A stretch of 64,000 nucleotides of DNA from Mesorhizobium australicum. GTDB taxonomy: Bacteria; Pseudomonadota; Alphaproteobacteria; Rhizobiales; Rhizobiaceae. The DNA is taken from positions 5,345,515 through 5,409,514 of the forward strand of contig NZ_FXBL01000004.1 in the NCBI RefSeq assembly GCF_900177325.1. Reading direction: 5' to 3'. A program made the translations under genes and the position numbers. Under the pieces are notes generated by a model. It made no database searches. It worked only from the letters and a program-made list of their open reading frames with translations, and had not been told where the DNA came from. Shown in pieces: positions 1 to 9,445 of this stretch (positions within the stretch are counted from its first letter, which is position 1; the number at the start of each line of letters is the position of its first letter).

Positions 1-2063
1 TGATGGGCATCCTGGCGCTGGCGCTGATGGGCTACACGATCAACATGATCGTGCTGTTCTCGCTGATCCTGGCGGTCGGCATGCTGGTCGACGACGCGAT
101 CATCGTCACCGAATATGCCGAGCGGCGCATGTCCGAGGGCGCGCCGAAGGAGCTTGCGTTCGAGGAGGCCGCCAAGCGCATGGCAGGTCCCGTGATCGCG
201 GCCACCATGACCCGCATCGCCGCCTTCTCGCCGCTGCTCTTCTGGCCCGGCATCATCGGCGACTTCATGAAATACCTGCCGATCACGCTCATCGTCACGC
301 TTGCAGCTTCGATGGCCTATGCGTTGATCTTCGCGCCGACCCTGGGCGCGATCTTCGCCAAGGCGCCTGAGCATCCGGAGGAGCACGGCCGCGACGGCCT
401 CTACATGGCCGTCGTCAACAAGGCGGTGCACTATCCCATCACTGCCCTGATCCTGACTGTGGCGCTGCTCGGCGGCGGCATGTGGTCCTACGTGAAGTTC
501 GGCAACGGCGTGGAGTTCTTCCCCACCGTCGAGCCGGACTACGGCCTGCTCTACGTGCATGCCCGCGGCAACCTGTCGCTCGCCGAGATGGATGCGGCGA
601 CCCGCGAGGCCGAAAACCGGCTGCTCGGCTGGCCGGGCGTCAAATCGGTCTACACCCGCGCCGGCAAGTCGCGCGGCGGCGGGCAGGATATCCCCGAAGA
701 TGTCGTCGGCGTGATCCAGTACGAGTTCGTCGACTGGCGGGAACGCAAGTCCGCGCATGAGATCCTGGATGAGTTGCGTGTGAAGATGGCGGGCATTCCC
801 GGCGTCGATGTCGAGGTGCGCGTGCCTGATGCCGGCCCGCCGACCGGCAAGCCCATCCAGGTCCGCCTCTCGGCGGTCAATCCCGAGGGCCTCAACGAAT
901 ACGCCGCCAAGGTCGCGGCCGAGGTCGCCAAGGTGCCGGGCGTCATCGACATTTCCGATGGCTTGCCGCCGCCGGGCATCGACTGGGCGCTTGAGGTCGA
1001 CCGTTCGAAGGCTGCTCAATACGGCATCTCGCCGATCGCCGTCGGCACGGTCGTGCAGCTCGTCACGACCGGCCTGAAACTGACTGACTATCGCCCGGCC
1101 GGCGCGGACGACGCGGTCGACATCCGGCTGCGTCTGCCGGAAGACCGGCGCACGCTCGCCTCGCTCGACCAGCTGCGGATCGAAACCGCACAGGGCTCCG
1201 TTCCGATCTCGAACTTCGTCTCGCGCAAGCCGGAGCAGACCGTCGGCATCCTCAATCGCATCGACGCCAAGCGCACGATATCCGTGCAGGGCAATGTCGC
1301 CTCCGGATTCCAGGTCGCGGCCGTACAGGCCGAGGTGTCGAAGGTCGTCGCGGGCATGGAGCAGCCGGGCATCGAGTGGAAGCTGGCCGGCTCCAACGAG
1401 GACAGCGAGGAGGCCGGAGCGTTCCTGGTGAATGCCTTCGGCGCGGCGATGTTCCTGATCTTCCTCGTGCTGCTCGCGCAGTTCAACAAGTTCACCAGCG
1501 TCGTGCTCGTGCTCACCTGCGTGGTCATGGCGGTCATCGGCGCGCTGCTCGGCATGCTTTTGACCGGCCAGGCCTTCGTCATCGTCATGTCGGGCATCGG
1601 CATGATCGCGCTGGCGGGTGTCGTCGTGAACAACAACATCGTGCTGATCGACACCTACGACCGGCTGCGGGACGAGGGCTGGGAAAAGCTCGACGCCGTG
1701 CTCGAGACCTGCCGCCAGCGTGCGCGCCCGGTCGTGCTGACCGCGCTCTCCGCGATCCTCGGCGTGCTGCCGATCGCCTTCGGCCTCGGTCTGGAGATCT
1801 TCCACCACGAGACGACGATCAACGCACCTTCGACCCAGTGGTGGATTGCGCTCTCGTCGGCGATTGTCTTCGGCCTGTCCTTCGCGACCGTGCTGACGCT
1901 GATCGTCACGCCGTCGATGCTGATGGTGTTCACCCGCGACAAGCATCGCAAGAGACGCGGCTGGCTATCGCGGCTGTTCCGCCGCAAGGGCGATACGGTC
2001 CCCGAAGTGCCAGCCGGCACGCCGGACCTGCCGGCAATGCCTTACCCGAAGGCGGCGGAATAG
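1..2063 (+). CDS. RND efflux permease, C-terminal part (gene cut by window edge)
   Basis: Inner-membrane proton-driven efflux subunit of the AcrB/HAE-1 type, which works with a periplasmic adaptor and an outer-membrane channel. The 686 visible residues begin inside the transmembrane helix carrying the paired aspartates (VGMLVDDAIIVTE), the proton-relay motif. They continue through the second large periplasmic loop and the second helix bundle (about residues 490-640) to a basic, Pro-rich cytoplasmic tail. Family members are about 1,030-1,070 residues, so roughly 350-380 N-terminal residues lie outside the window; the ATG at base 3 is internal. The substrate cannot be read from this half. The adaptor gene should lie upstream, outside the window. 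Confidence 0.93.
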   Translation, partial: MGILALALMGYTINMIVLFSLILAVGMLVDDAIIVTEYAERRMSEGAPKELAFEEAAKRMAGPVIAATMTRIAAFSPLLFWPGIIGDFMKYLPITLIVTLAASMAYALIFAPTLGAIFAKAPEHPEEHGRDGLYMAVVNKAVHYPITALILTVALLGGGMWSYVKFGNGVEFFPTVEPDYGLLYVHARGNLSLAEMDAATREAENRLLGWPGVKSVYTRAGKSRGGGQDIPEDVVGVIQYEFVDWRERKSAHEILDELRVKMAGIPGVDVEVRVPDAGPPTGKPIQVRLSAVNPEGLNEYAAKVAAEVAKVPGVIDISDGLPPPGIDWALEVDRSKAAQYGISPIAVGTVVQLVTTGLKLTDYRPAGADDAVDIRLRLPEDRRTLASLDQLRIETAQGSVPISNFVSRKPEQTVGILNRIDAKRTISVQGNVASGFQVAAVQAEVSKVVAGMEQPGIEWKLAGSNEDSEEAGAFLVNAFGAAMFLIFLVLLAQFNKFTSVVLVLTCVVMAVIGALLGMLLTGQAFVIVMSGIGMIALAGVVVNNNIVLIDTYDRLRDEGWEKLDAVLETCRQRARPVVLTALSAILGVLPIAFGLGLEIFHHETTINAPSTQWWIALSSAIVFGLSFATVLTLIVTPSMLMVFTRDKHRKRRGWLSRLFRRKGDTVPEVPAGTPDLPAMPYPKAAE

Positions 2064-2155
2064 CCGGCGAAGGACGAAAAGCGGGCGCCGGAACAAAATT
2101 CGGCGCCCGTGCATTGTGATCCCATTCAGAGATTTTTCTCGGAAGGGGTAATCAC

Positions 2156-2314
2156 ATGACGCTCAGCACTATCCTTCTCATCATCCTGATCCTGATCCTG
2201 CTCGGCGCGATCCCCGCCTGGCCCTACTCCCGAGGTTGGGGCTACGGGCCCTCCGGCATCGTCGGCGTGATCCTCGTGATCCTGATCATACTGGTGCTGA
2301 TGGGACGGATCTGA
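2156..2314 (+). CDS. DUF3309-type hydrophobic miniprotein
   Basis: A 52-residue protein: an Ile/Leu-rich membrane segment (about residues 4-19), a short Trp/Tyr/Gly-rich linker around PAWPYSRGWGYGPSG, and a second hydrophobic segment (about 35-49) ending MGRI. This two-helix layout is that of the DUF3309 family, common and uncharacterised in proteobacteria. A GGAAGGGG ribosome binding site lies 8-9 bases before the ATG, and a strong terminator follows the stop. The gene is short and easily missed. Function unknown; inner-membrane location inferred from hydrophobicity. Confidence 0.8.
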   Translation: MTLSTILLIILILILLGAIPAWPYSRGWGYGPSGIVGVILVILIILVLMGRI

Positions 2315-2341
2315 TCCGCGATCGAAACTGATCCAACGAAA

Positions 2342-2374
2342 ACGCCGCCCAAAACCATGGGCGGCGTCTTTTTG
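2342..2374 (+). terminator. Rho-independent terminator between DUF3309 gene and msrB
   Basis: Perfect 9-bp stem ACGCCGCCC / GGGCGGCGT with an 8-base loop, followed by CTTTTT. It lies 28 bases after the DUF3309 stop and 17 bases before the msrB stop on the other strand. The reverse strand also reads into GTTTTCGTT, so it may serve both convergent genes. Confidence 0.85.
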
Positions 2375-2390
2375 ATCTTCCCGCTCGACG

Positions 2391-2792
2391 TCAGGCCGGC
2401 TCGAATTCCAGCGCGACGCCGTTGATGCAGTAGCGCTGGTAGGTCGGCGGCGGCCCGTCCGGGAAGACATGGCCGAGATGGCTGCCGCAGGTCGCGCAAT
2501 GCACCTCGGTGCGCACCATGCCGTGGCTACGGTCGGTCGTCGTCTCCACCGAGCCCGGCAGCGGGTCATTGAAGCTCGGCCAGCCGGTACCGCTTTCAAA
2601 CTTCAGCGTCGATTCGAACAGCGGCGTGTCGCAGCCGACGCATTTGAACGTGCCCTGCCGCTTCTCGTAAAGCAGCGCGCAACTGCCCGGCCGCTCCGTC
2701 CCATGCTCGCGCATGATGTAATACTGCTCCGGCGTCAATTTCGCACGCCACTCGGAATCCGTTCGGGTGACGGGATAGGTGTGGATGTCCAT
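2391..2792 (-). CDS. msrB: Peptide-methionine (R)-S-oxide reductase
   Basis: Reduces methionine-R-sulfoxide in proteins using thioredoxin. The 133-residue frame carries the complete MsrB signature: zinc-binding pairs CVGC (about residues 51-54) and CATC (about 99-102), the GTGWPSF substrate-pocket motif, and catalytic Cys122 in RYCINGVAL. No signal peptide, so cytoplasmic. The start at 2792 (MDIHTYP) is chosen because GGAG sits 6 bases before it; the ATG 12 bases upstream (2804) overlaps that site. No msrA neighbour is present. Confidence 0.93.
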   Translation of the reverse strand: MDIHTYPVTRTDSEWRAKLTPEQYYIMREHGTERPGSCALLYEKRQGTFKCVGCDTPLFESTLKFESGTGWPSFNDPLPGSVETTTDRSHGMVRTEVHCATCGSHLGHVFPDGPPPTYQRYCINGVALEFEPA

Positions 2793-2957
2793 GAGATTCT
2801 CCATCGGGCGCTGTCGCTCCAATATGGGTATTTCGGGCGCCGCCGGCAATGCGCAGCCGACTGCCGAAGGTTTCGTGCCAAGCGGACCGCAGCCGACGAC
2901 ATGAATTTGCCTTCGACTGCCGCCACTCAAGGCCTACCTGAAATCGCGAGGTGGTCG

Positions 2958-3965
2958 GTGCGGAAGATTTTCTGGTTTCTCCTTTGCCTCGCGGTCGGAC
3001 TCGCAGCGCAAGGCGCAAGCGCCGATCCGTGGGAAACCGTCGAGCCGGAGGCCGCCGGCTGGTCCGCGAGCGCGCTCGCGGAGGCCCGGACAACTTCACT
3101 CGCCTTAAAGCCGACCGCTCTCCTGATCGTGCAGGATGGCAAGGTTGTCGCGAGTTGGGGCGATATCTCCAGGCGCGTCAACGTCGCTTCCGTTCGCAAA
3201 AGCCTGCTGAGCGCGCTTTACGGCATCGCCGTGTCCGAAGGGCGCATCGATCTCGGCAGCACGCTCGCCCAGCTGGACATCGACGACACACCGCCTCGCC
3301 TCACTGCGACCGAGAAGCAGGCCACGGTGCGCGATCTGCTGATGTCTCGCTCCGGCATCTACCATCCGGCAGCGTATGAGACCGCCGACATCAAGCGCAA
3401 GCGGCCTCCGCGGGGCAGCCATGAGCCCGGCTCGTTCTGGTTCTACAACAACTGGGACTTCAACGCCCTGGGTACGATCTATCGGAAGCAGACCGGCGAG
3501 GACATATTCCAGAGCTTCGAGAGGCGGATCGCCCGGCCACTCCAGATGGAGGATTTCTCCGCACGCGACGGCGAGTATGTCACGGAGAAAGCGTCCGAGC
3601 ATCCAGCCTACCCCTTCCGCCTCAGCGCACGCGATGCGGCGCGTTTCGGTCAGCTTTTCCTCGACGGCGGGCGATTGGACGGCAGCCAGGTCGTGCCGGC
3701 CGCCTGGGTCAGGGAGGCGACGACTGCATACTCCTTCACGAAGCGCGGCCGGCAGGGATACGGCTATATGTGGTGGTCGCTGCCGTCCGACGTTTGGGGC
3801 GAAAATGCCGCCTATGCCGCGGGCTATGGCGGTCAGGTCATTGCATTCCTGCCGTCGAAGCGGCTGGTCGTTGTCCAGACAGTAGACCTGCGGCAGAACC
3901 CGAAGGGCATCCGAACCAGCAGCTTCCTCGACCTCCTCAGGAAGATCGCCGCCGCGGCTCCGTAA
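2958..3965 (+). CDS. Exported serine hydrolase of the beta-lactamase (class C/EstB) fold
   Basis: Penicillin-binding-protein-like serine hydrolase. With the GTG start at 2958 (GAGG 6 bases before) the protein begins with a signal peptide, MRKIFWFLLCLAVGLAAQG, cleaved near GASA-DP. An in-frame ATG at 2901 is the alternative, with a weaker ribosome site. The nucleophile motif is SVRK, the second motif YNN in WFYNNWDFN, and a late YGGQV stretch occupies the KTG-like strand position. About 335 residues. The substrate (ester, peptide or beta-lactam) cannot be assigned; members of this family are often esterases. Confidence 0.85.
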   Translation: MRKIFWFLLCLAVGLAAQGASADPWETVEPEAAGWSASALAEARTTSLALKPTALLIVQDGKVVASWGDISRRVNVASVRKSLLSALYGIAVSEGRIDLGSTLAQLDIDDTPPRLTATEKQATVRDLLMSRSGIYHPAAYETADIKRKRPPRGSHEPGSFWFYNNWDFNALGTIYRKQTGEDIFQSFERRIARPLQMEDFSARDGEYVTEKASEHPAYPFRLSARDAARFGQLFLDGGRLDGSQVVPAAWVREATTAYSFTKRGRQGYGYMWWSLPSDVWGENAAYAAGYGGQVIAFLPSKRLVVVQTVDLRQNPKGIRTSSFLDLLRKIAAAAP

Positions 3966-3999
3966 AGCTCAACCTCTGAAAAGGGCGTCTGCTGCCCGC

Positions 4000-5190
4000 T
4001 CAATGCTTCCGCGACAATTCCTTCGTCGCGCTCTCCAAGCCCTGCAGCGTCAGCGGATACATCCGGTCCGTGAAGATGTCGCGGATCATCTGGATCGAGT
4101 GGGTATAGCCCCAGTGCTTCTGCTGCACCGGATTGATCCAGATCGCGTTCGGCCAGTGCTGGATGACGCGGTTCAGCCAGACGATGCCGGCCTCGGGATT
4201 CCAGTGCTCGACCGAGCCGCCAGCGGTGGCGATCTCGTAGGGACTCATCGAGGCGTCGCCGACGAAGATCACCTTGTAGTCGGGACCGTATTTATGCAGC
4301 ACATCGAAGGTCGGCGTCACCTCGTGGTGCCTGCGGCGGTTGTCCTTCCAAACGCCCTCGTAAAGGCAGTTGTGGAAGTAGAAGAATTCCAGCTGCCGGA
4401 ACTCCGTGCGCGCCGCCGAGAACAACTCCTCGACCACCTTGATGTGGTCGTCCATCGAGCCGCCGACGTCGAAGAACATCAAGAGCTTCACCGCATTGCG
4501 CCGCTCCGGCCGCGTCTGCACGTCGAGGTAGCCATGCTCGGCCGTGGCATGGATCGTGCCGGGGATGTCCAGCTCCTCGTCCGCACCCTCGCGCACCCAG
4601 CGGCGCAGCCGCTTCAGCGCCACCTTGATGTTGCGCGTGCCGAGCTCGACCGTGTCGTCGAAGTTCCTGAACTCGCGCTTGTCCCACACCTTCACCGCGC
4701 GGCGGTTGCGGCTCTCGTGTTGGCCGATCCGTACGCCTTCCGGGTTGTAGCCATAGGCGCCGAAGGGCGACGTGCCAGCCGTGCCGATCCACTTCGAGCC
4801 GCCCTGGTGCCGGCCCTTCTGCTCCTCCAGGCGCTTCTTCAGCGTCTCCATCAGCTTGTCGAACCCGCCCAGCGCCTCGACCAGCTTCTTTTCCTCCTCG
4901 GTCAGGTGTTTTTCCGCGAGCTTGCGCAGCCATTCCTCCGGCAGGTTGGCAATGTCGATGCCTCCTTCGCCCGACAACGCTTCCAGCCCCTTGAACACAT
5001 GCCCGAACACCTGGTCGAACCGGTCGATGTGCCGCTCGTCCTTCACCAGAGCGGCGCGCGCCAGATAATAGAAGCCCTCGACATCATAGGTGACGAGATC
5101 GGCCTCCATCCCCTCCAGCAGGGTCAGATATTCCCGCAGCGACACCGGAACGCGCGCAGCCTTGAGCTCGAGGAAGAAGGGAATGAACAT
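4000..5190 (-). CDS. VWA-domain protein, CoxE-like, putative MoxR partner
   Basis: A 396-residue cytoplasmic protein. The N-terminal helical half includes a charged stretch (EKHLTEEEKKLVEAL). The von Willebrand factor A half carries a MIDAS-like start (MFFDVGGSMDDH) and the later VIFVGDASMSP strand. This is the CoxE-like family that works with MoxR AAA+ ATPases, proposed to act as chaperones for cofactor insertion or complex assembly. A matching MoxR gene lies on the same strand 2.4 kb upstream, separated by a toxin-antitoxin islet. The MIDAS reads DxGGS rather than the canonical DxSxS, so metal binding may be altered. Confidence 0.88.
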   Translation of the reverse strand: MFIPFFLELKAARVPVSLREYLTLLEGMEADLVTYDVEGFYYLARAALVKDERHIDRFDQVFGHVFKGLEALSGEGGIDIANLPEEWLRKLAEKHLTEEEKKLVEALGGFDKLMETLKKRLEEQKGRHQGGSKWIGTAGTSPFGAYGYNPEGVRIGQHESRNRRAVKVWDKREFRNFDDTVELGTRNIKVALKRLRRWVREGADEELDIPGTIHATAEHGYLDVQTRPERRNAVKLLMFFDVGGSMDDHIKVVEELFSAARTEFRQLEFFYFHNCLYEGVWKDNRRRHHEVTPTFDVLHKYGPDYKVIFVGDASMSPYEIATAGGSVEHWNPEAGIVWLNRVIQHWPNAIWINPVQQKHWGYTHSIQMIRDIFTDRMYPLTLQGLESATKELSRKH

Positions 5191-5239
5191 GGGGGCACTC
5201 TGGTCGGTCAGCCGGCCAAATGCAAGGCAGTCGACCGAC

Positions 5240-5258
5240 TGCTAGCAAAATGCTAGCA
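5240..5258. promoter_or_regulatory. Operator-like inverted repeat upstream of the FitA-type antitoxin
   Basis: TGCTAGC-AAAAT-GCTAGCA, a perfect 7-bp inverted repeat with a 5-bp centre, 25 bases before the antitoxin ATG. It overlaps a possible weak promoter (TCGACC, 17 bases, TAGCAT). Ribbon-helix-helix antitoxins of this class autorepress; the gonococcal FitA site uses TGCTATCA/TGATAGCA half-sites, which is similar. Binding here is inferred. Confidence 0.6.
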
Positions 5259-5282
5259 TGACCCCGAAAAGGGAGTTCCGAG

Positions 5283-5537
5283 ATGGCTAGCCTGCACGTG
5301 AGAAACGTCGACGACGAGATCGTCGAGCGGCTCAAGGGACGAGCGAAACGGAATGGTCGCTCGGCCGAAGCGGAGCACCGGGAGATTCTGAAACGCGCTT
5401 TGGAATGGGAGAAAGCGCCCGAACCCAAGGACGGAATGAGCTGGGACGAGCGGGCGGCACGCTTGAGAGAATTGACCAAAGGGCGGGTTCAAACGCCCTC
5501 CGAAATCCTGCTCCGTGAATCTAGGGACGAGCGTTGA
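5283..5537 (+). CDS. FitA/VapB-like ribbon-helix-helix antitoxin
   Basis: An 84-residue protein with an N-terminal ribbon-helix-helix DNA-binding segment (MASLHVRNVDDEIVERLKGR; then ARKNGRS-like turn and a helix to about residue 43). The charged, unstructured-looking C-terminus would bind the PIN toxin. Its stop overlaps the toxin start (TTGA), so translation is coupled. Expected to neutralise the toxin and repress its own promoter through the palindrome upstream. It faces opposite to the flanking VWA and GNAT genes, consistent with a separately acquired cassette. Confidence 0.87.
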   Translation: MASLHVRNVDDEIVERLKGRAKRNGRSAEAEHREILKRALEWEKAPEPKDGMSWDERAARLRELTKGRVQTPSEILLRESRDER

Positions 5538-5962
5538 GCACGCTGGTTGTCGATGCTAGCGTCGCGATAAAGTGGATAATCACGGAGGAGGACAGCCCGC
5601 GCGCCTTGTCGCTCAGGCCACGCTACAGCATCATCGCGCCTCAGCTTATCTATGCCGAGTGTACCAACATCATATGGAAGAAAGCGCGGCGCGGTGAAAT
5701 CCTGAGTTCTATGGTTGGCGAGTACGCCGACGTCGTAGCCGATCTGGACATCAACACCGCGTCGCTGCGGGGCTTGACTACACAGGCCTCCAGACTATCG
5801 CAAATCCACGATCACCCGACCTATGACTGCTTCTATCTCGCGCTGGCTCTGACCGAGGGCTGCCTGATGGTGACGGCGGATCAGTCGTTCTACCGCAAAC
5901 TGTGGCAGTCGGGGCGTCCGGAGCGGGAGGCGTGCGTCCTGCTGCGGGACGTGGACATCTAG
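5534..5962 (+). CDS. PIN-domain ribonuclease toxin (FitB/VapC family)
   Basis: A 142-residue PIN-domain toxin; family members cut RNA in a Mg-dependent way. The acidic residues expected for the metal site are visible: Asp in VVDASVAIKW, Glu in YAECTNIIW, Asp in TYDCFYLALA and Asp in VTADQSF. The start is a TTG whose last two bases form part of the antitoxin stop, so translation depends on the preceding gene. The RNA target cannot be predicted. The module looks intact. Confidence 0.88.
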   Translation: MSTLVVDASVAIKWIITEEDSPRALSLRPRYSIIAPQLIYAECTNIIWKKARRGEILSSMVGEYADVVADLDINTASLRGLTTQASRLSQIHDHPTYDCFYLALALTEGCLMVTADQSFYRKLWQSGRPEREACVLLRDVDI

Positions 5963-5969
5963 GTGACCA

Positions 5970-6413
5970 CTACCTCTCATACTCGATAAACCCCGTCCTC
6001 CTCGCGATCCGGTCATACAGCTGCCGCGCCGTCGTATTCGTCTCGTGCGTCATCCAGTAGACATTGGTGATGCCCTGCCGGTCGGCCTCGGAATACACCG
6101 CCTCGATCAGCCTGCGCCCTACGCCCGTGCCGCGCACATCCGGGTCGGCGTAGAGGTCCTGCAGGTAGCAGTTGTTTTTCGCCGACCAGCAGGTGCGGTG
6201 GAGGATGTAGTGGACGAGGCCGGCCGCGCGGCCGTCGACCAGCGCGATAAATCCGTTCGGCTCATATTCACCAGGATCGAACAGCCGCTTCCACGTCGTC
6301 GCGTAGGTCTCTTCCGGCAGTTCGGTTTTGTAGAAGGTCAGGTAATCGGTCCACAGACGCTTCCAGTCGGCATGGTCGGACTGGCGCAAAGGGCGGATTT
6401 CGACGCTCGGCAT
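5970..6413 (-). CDS. GNAT-family N-acetyltransferase
   Basis: A 147-residue acetyl-CoA-dependent acyltransferase. The core covers the whole protein: beta strand FIALVDGRAAGLVHY, then LQDLYADPDVRGTGVGRRL, the R/Q-x-x-G-x-G/A pyrophosphate loop, and a C-terminal YDRIARRTGFIEYER typical of small-molecule GNATs. The start at 6413 is preferred because AGGAG lies 8 bases before it. The substrate is unknown. The gene is convergent with the PIN toxin, only 7 bases apart. Confidence 0.85.
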   Translation of the reverse strand: MPSVEIRPLRQSDHADWKRLWTDYLTFYKTELPEETYATTWKRLFDPGEYEPNGFIALVDGRAAGLVHYILHRTCWSAKNNCYLQDLYADPDVRGTGVGRRLIEAVYSEADRQGITNVYWMTHETNTTARQLYDRIARRTGFIEYER

Positions 6414-6525
6414 GGCTGCTCCTGATCCTTGGCAATGCAATTCGCTGGTTGTCAGCGGCCCTGAGCACAGCTAAGCCGGACCGCGAAAACCCCGCAAGAG
6501 ACGTGCGACGGCAAAGGATGGTCCA

Positions 6526-7581
6526 GTGCTGAAGAAGACCGAGGCGGCAACGGACGACGGACTCCACTTTCCATGGGCGGAGCCGCCGGCCGGCGAGGCC
6601 TATGTCGAAGTGGCCCCCGGCATCCTCTGGTTCAGGATTCCGCTGCCGTTCCGGCTTGATCACGTCAACATCTACCTGATCGAGGACGGCGACGGCTGGG
6701 CGGTGCTCGACACGGGCATTTCCAACCAGGCCACGCGCGACGCCTGGGAGCGGATCGTCTCCGGTCCGCTTGCAGGCCGCCGGCTGACGCGACTGATCGT
6801 CTCGCACTTCCATCCCGACCATATCGGACTGGCGGGCTGGCTGTGCGAGCGGTTCGAGATCCCGCTGCTCACCAGCCAGACAGGCTATCTCGGCTGCATC
6901 AACATTTCGCTCAGCCCCAACGCCGTGGGCGAGAAGCCCTACCAGGATTTCTACCGTTCGCACGGCATGTCGCTGGAGACGGCGCAACTCGTCGCCACGC
7001 ACGGCAATGGCTACTTGCGCATGGTCTCGCCGCTGCCGCCGACATTCCGCCGGCTGGTCGCCGGCGACGTCATCGACATCGGTGGCCGCGAGTTCGAGGT
7101 GCTTTCTGCCGACGGCCACGCCCCGGAACAGCTGATGCTCTATCTCGCCGAGGAGAACGTGTTCCTGGCATCGGATCAGGTTCTGGCGAAGATCACGCCG
7201 AATGTCAGCGTCTGGGCGGTCGAGCCGGAAGGCGATCCGCTCGGGCTCTACATCCGGTCGCTGCGCGTTATCGAAAACGCGATTCCGGGCGATGCGCTGG
7301 TGCTCCCCGGACATCAGCTGCCGTTCTACGGCCTGCACGAGCGGGCGCGCCAGCTCGCCGCCCACCATGCCGAACGCTGCGAGCGTATTGCCAAGGCATG
7401 CGGGGAAGGCGCGAAATCCGTGGCGGACCTTGTCCCCGTCCTCTTTCCCCGCCAGCTCGACCCGCACCAGCTCAGCTTCGCATTCAGCGAAACCCACGCC
7501 CATGTGAACTATATGGTCGGGCGGCGCGAACTCGTCTGGGATCGCGCGGAGCCCGAACGGCTCCGCGTCATGCTTGCCTGA
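6526..7581 (+). CDS. MBL-fold metallo-hydrolase
   Basis: A 351-residue metallo-beta-lactamase-fold hydrolase. The dinuclear metal motif HFHPDH is at residues 94-99; later ligands are likely the His of DGHAPEQ and of PGHQLPF. The extended C-terminal helical region (about 260-351) is typical of the glyoxalase-II-like/LACTB2-like group. It has a GTG start with AAGGA 7-8 bases before; the nearby ATG at 6518 is out of frame. No signal peptide. Substrate unknown (thioester, phosphoester or lactone). It lies convergent with moxR, 9 bases between stops. Confidence 0.87.
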   Translation: MLKKTEAATDDGLHFPWAEPPAGEAYVEVAPGILWFRIPLPFRLDHVNIYLIEDGDGWAVLDTGISNQATRDAWERIVSGPLAGRRLTRLIVSHFHPDHIGLAGWLCERFEIPLLTSQTGYLGCINISLSPNAVGEKPYQDFYRSHGMSLETAQLVATHGNGYLRMVSPLPPTFRRLVAGDVIDIGGREFEVLSADGHAPEQLMLYLAEENVFLASDQVLAKITPNVSVWAVEPEGDPLGLYIRSLRVIENAIPGDALVLPGHQLPFYGLHERARQLAAHHAERCERIAKACGEGAKSVADLVPVLFPRQLDPHQLSFAFSETHAHVNYMVGRRELVWDRAEPERLRVMLA

Positions 7582-7590
7582 TCGGGAAGG

Positions 7591-8430
<840 letters not shown>

Positions 8431-8556
8431 CCGTCACCATCCAGTCGATTGAGCCGGCGCGACAGTAGGGACAGCGGCAAGAGAGGGCAAGCGTCCGGCT
8501 TTCGAACGCGGATAAGAAAAGCCGCTCTGCGCGGCGTTTCCGGCCCGAAAGACGCG

Positions 8557-8590
8557 AAACGCCCGCGCCTCGACGGAGGCACGGGCGTTT
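8557..8590 (-). terminator. Hairpin terminator downstream of small exported-protein gene
   Basis: A 15-bp stem (AAACGCCCGCGCCTC with GAGGCACGGGCGTTT, one C-A mismatch) around a GACG loop, between the end of the 8624-8851 gene and the start of moxR. The plus-strand tail is TTTT and the minus-strand tail GTTTCGCG, so termination may be partial on the minus strand. Confidence 0.65.
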
Positions 8591-8623
8591 TCGGGTGATC
8601 GGGTCGGGCCTGCGCCCGACCGG

Positions 8624-8851
8624 TCAGCGGCCCGAATAGTTCTGGTTCAGGTTGATCAGGAAGCCGTCGGCACCCGGAACGGTAGCGTTCTGATGCGAGG
8701 AGACCGAGAAGCCGGCTCCAACCGGGGCCGTGCCAGCGTTCTGGACGTTCTGCGCGAAGGCGTCGCTGTAGATCAGTGCGGGAGCTTCCTGCGCGGCGGC
8801 GACACCGGAGAGGCCGAGGACGGCGACGGAAGCGAGGAGGAACTTGTTCAT
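8624..8851 (-). CDS. Small exported protein, paralogue A
   Basis: A 75-residue precursor. The signal peptide MNKFLLASVAVLGLSGVAAAQ ends in an AAA-type cleavage site; the mature part is about 54 residues and starts EAPALIYSDAFAQNVQNAG. That start is nearly identical to the neighbouring gene (8910-9152), after which the two diverge, ending here NLNQNYSGR. No cysteines and no known domain recognised. Probably periplasmic. A hairpin terminator follows. Function unknown. Confidence 0.75.
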   Translation of the reverse strand: MNKFLLASVAVLGLSGVAAAQEAPALIYSDAFAQNVQNAGTAPVGAGFSVSSHQNATVPGADGFLINLNQNYSGR

Positions 8852-8909
8852 GGAGGATACCTTTCAGGTGAATGAGTGAACGGGCCTGCGGATCAGGCCG
8901 TGGGGGGCC

Positions 8910-9152
8910 TTAGCGGCCGCCCTGGTAGTTCGGGTTGTTGCGGATGTCGCTTATGGTCTGCCCGGCGCTCTGGACAAGCACGCTTGCATTGCGCTGCGAC
9001 GTGATGGTCAGGCCGCGGTCGGCCGACGGAGTGCCGGCGTTCTGGACGTTCTGCGCGAAGGAGTCGCTATAGATCAGAGCAGGGGCTTCCTGCGCGGCGG
9101 CGACGCCCGAGAGGCTCAGCACGGCAGCCGAGGCGATGAGGAACTTTCGCAT
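8910..9152 (-). CDS. Small exported protein, paralogue B
   Basis: An 80-residue precursor starting at MRKFLIASAAVLSLSG (AGGGAT ribosome site); a 15-codon upstream extension has no support. The signal peptide is cleaved near VAAAQ-EAP. The mature segment EAPALIYSDSFAQNVQNAG matches paralogue A, then diverges to a tail ending NNPNYQGGR. The two genes are in tandem 58 bases apart on one strand, so a local duplication is likely. Not recognised as a named family. Confidence 0.75.
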   Translation of the reverse strand: MRKFLIASAAVLSLSGVAAAQEAPALIYSDSFAQNVQNAGTPSADRGLTITSQRNASVLVQSAGQTISDIRNNPNYQGGR

Positions 9153-9445
9153 TGATTTATCCCTTTTTTGCTGCGAGGCCTCCCGACATTTCGGCAAAGC
9201 CTTCGTCTTTCTTGAAATCGAGGCGGCGATAGGTGCGTCGTCCGATGATGCTCAGATGGGCCGGGCCGGGCTGACTTTCAAAACAACAGAAAGGGAAACA
9301 AGGTTGACGATCCGATCGCGATTTCGTGACCGGATTTCCCTTGAAAAACAGAGTGTTCACCAACCGTCGCTCCTGACGCAGGGGGAGCTGGTTCAAGGTT
9401 TCGCAAACGTCTGGCGGTCACGACCCGGAAGGCTTATATTGGCTT

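Noticed and set aside
4003..5256. 417-codon open frame opposite the VWA gene
   Set aside because: Leu/Arg/His-rich shadow without family signature.
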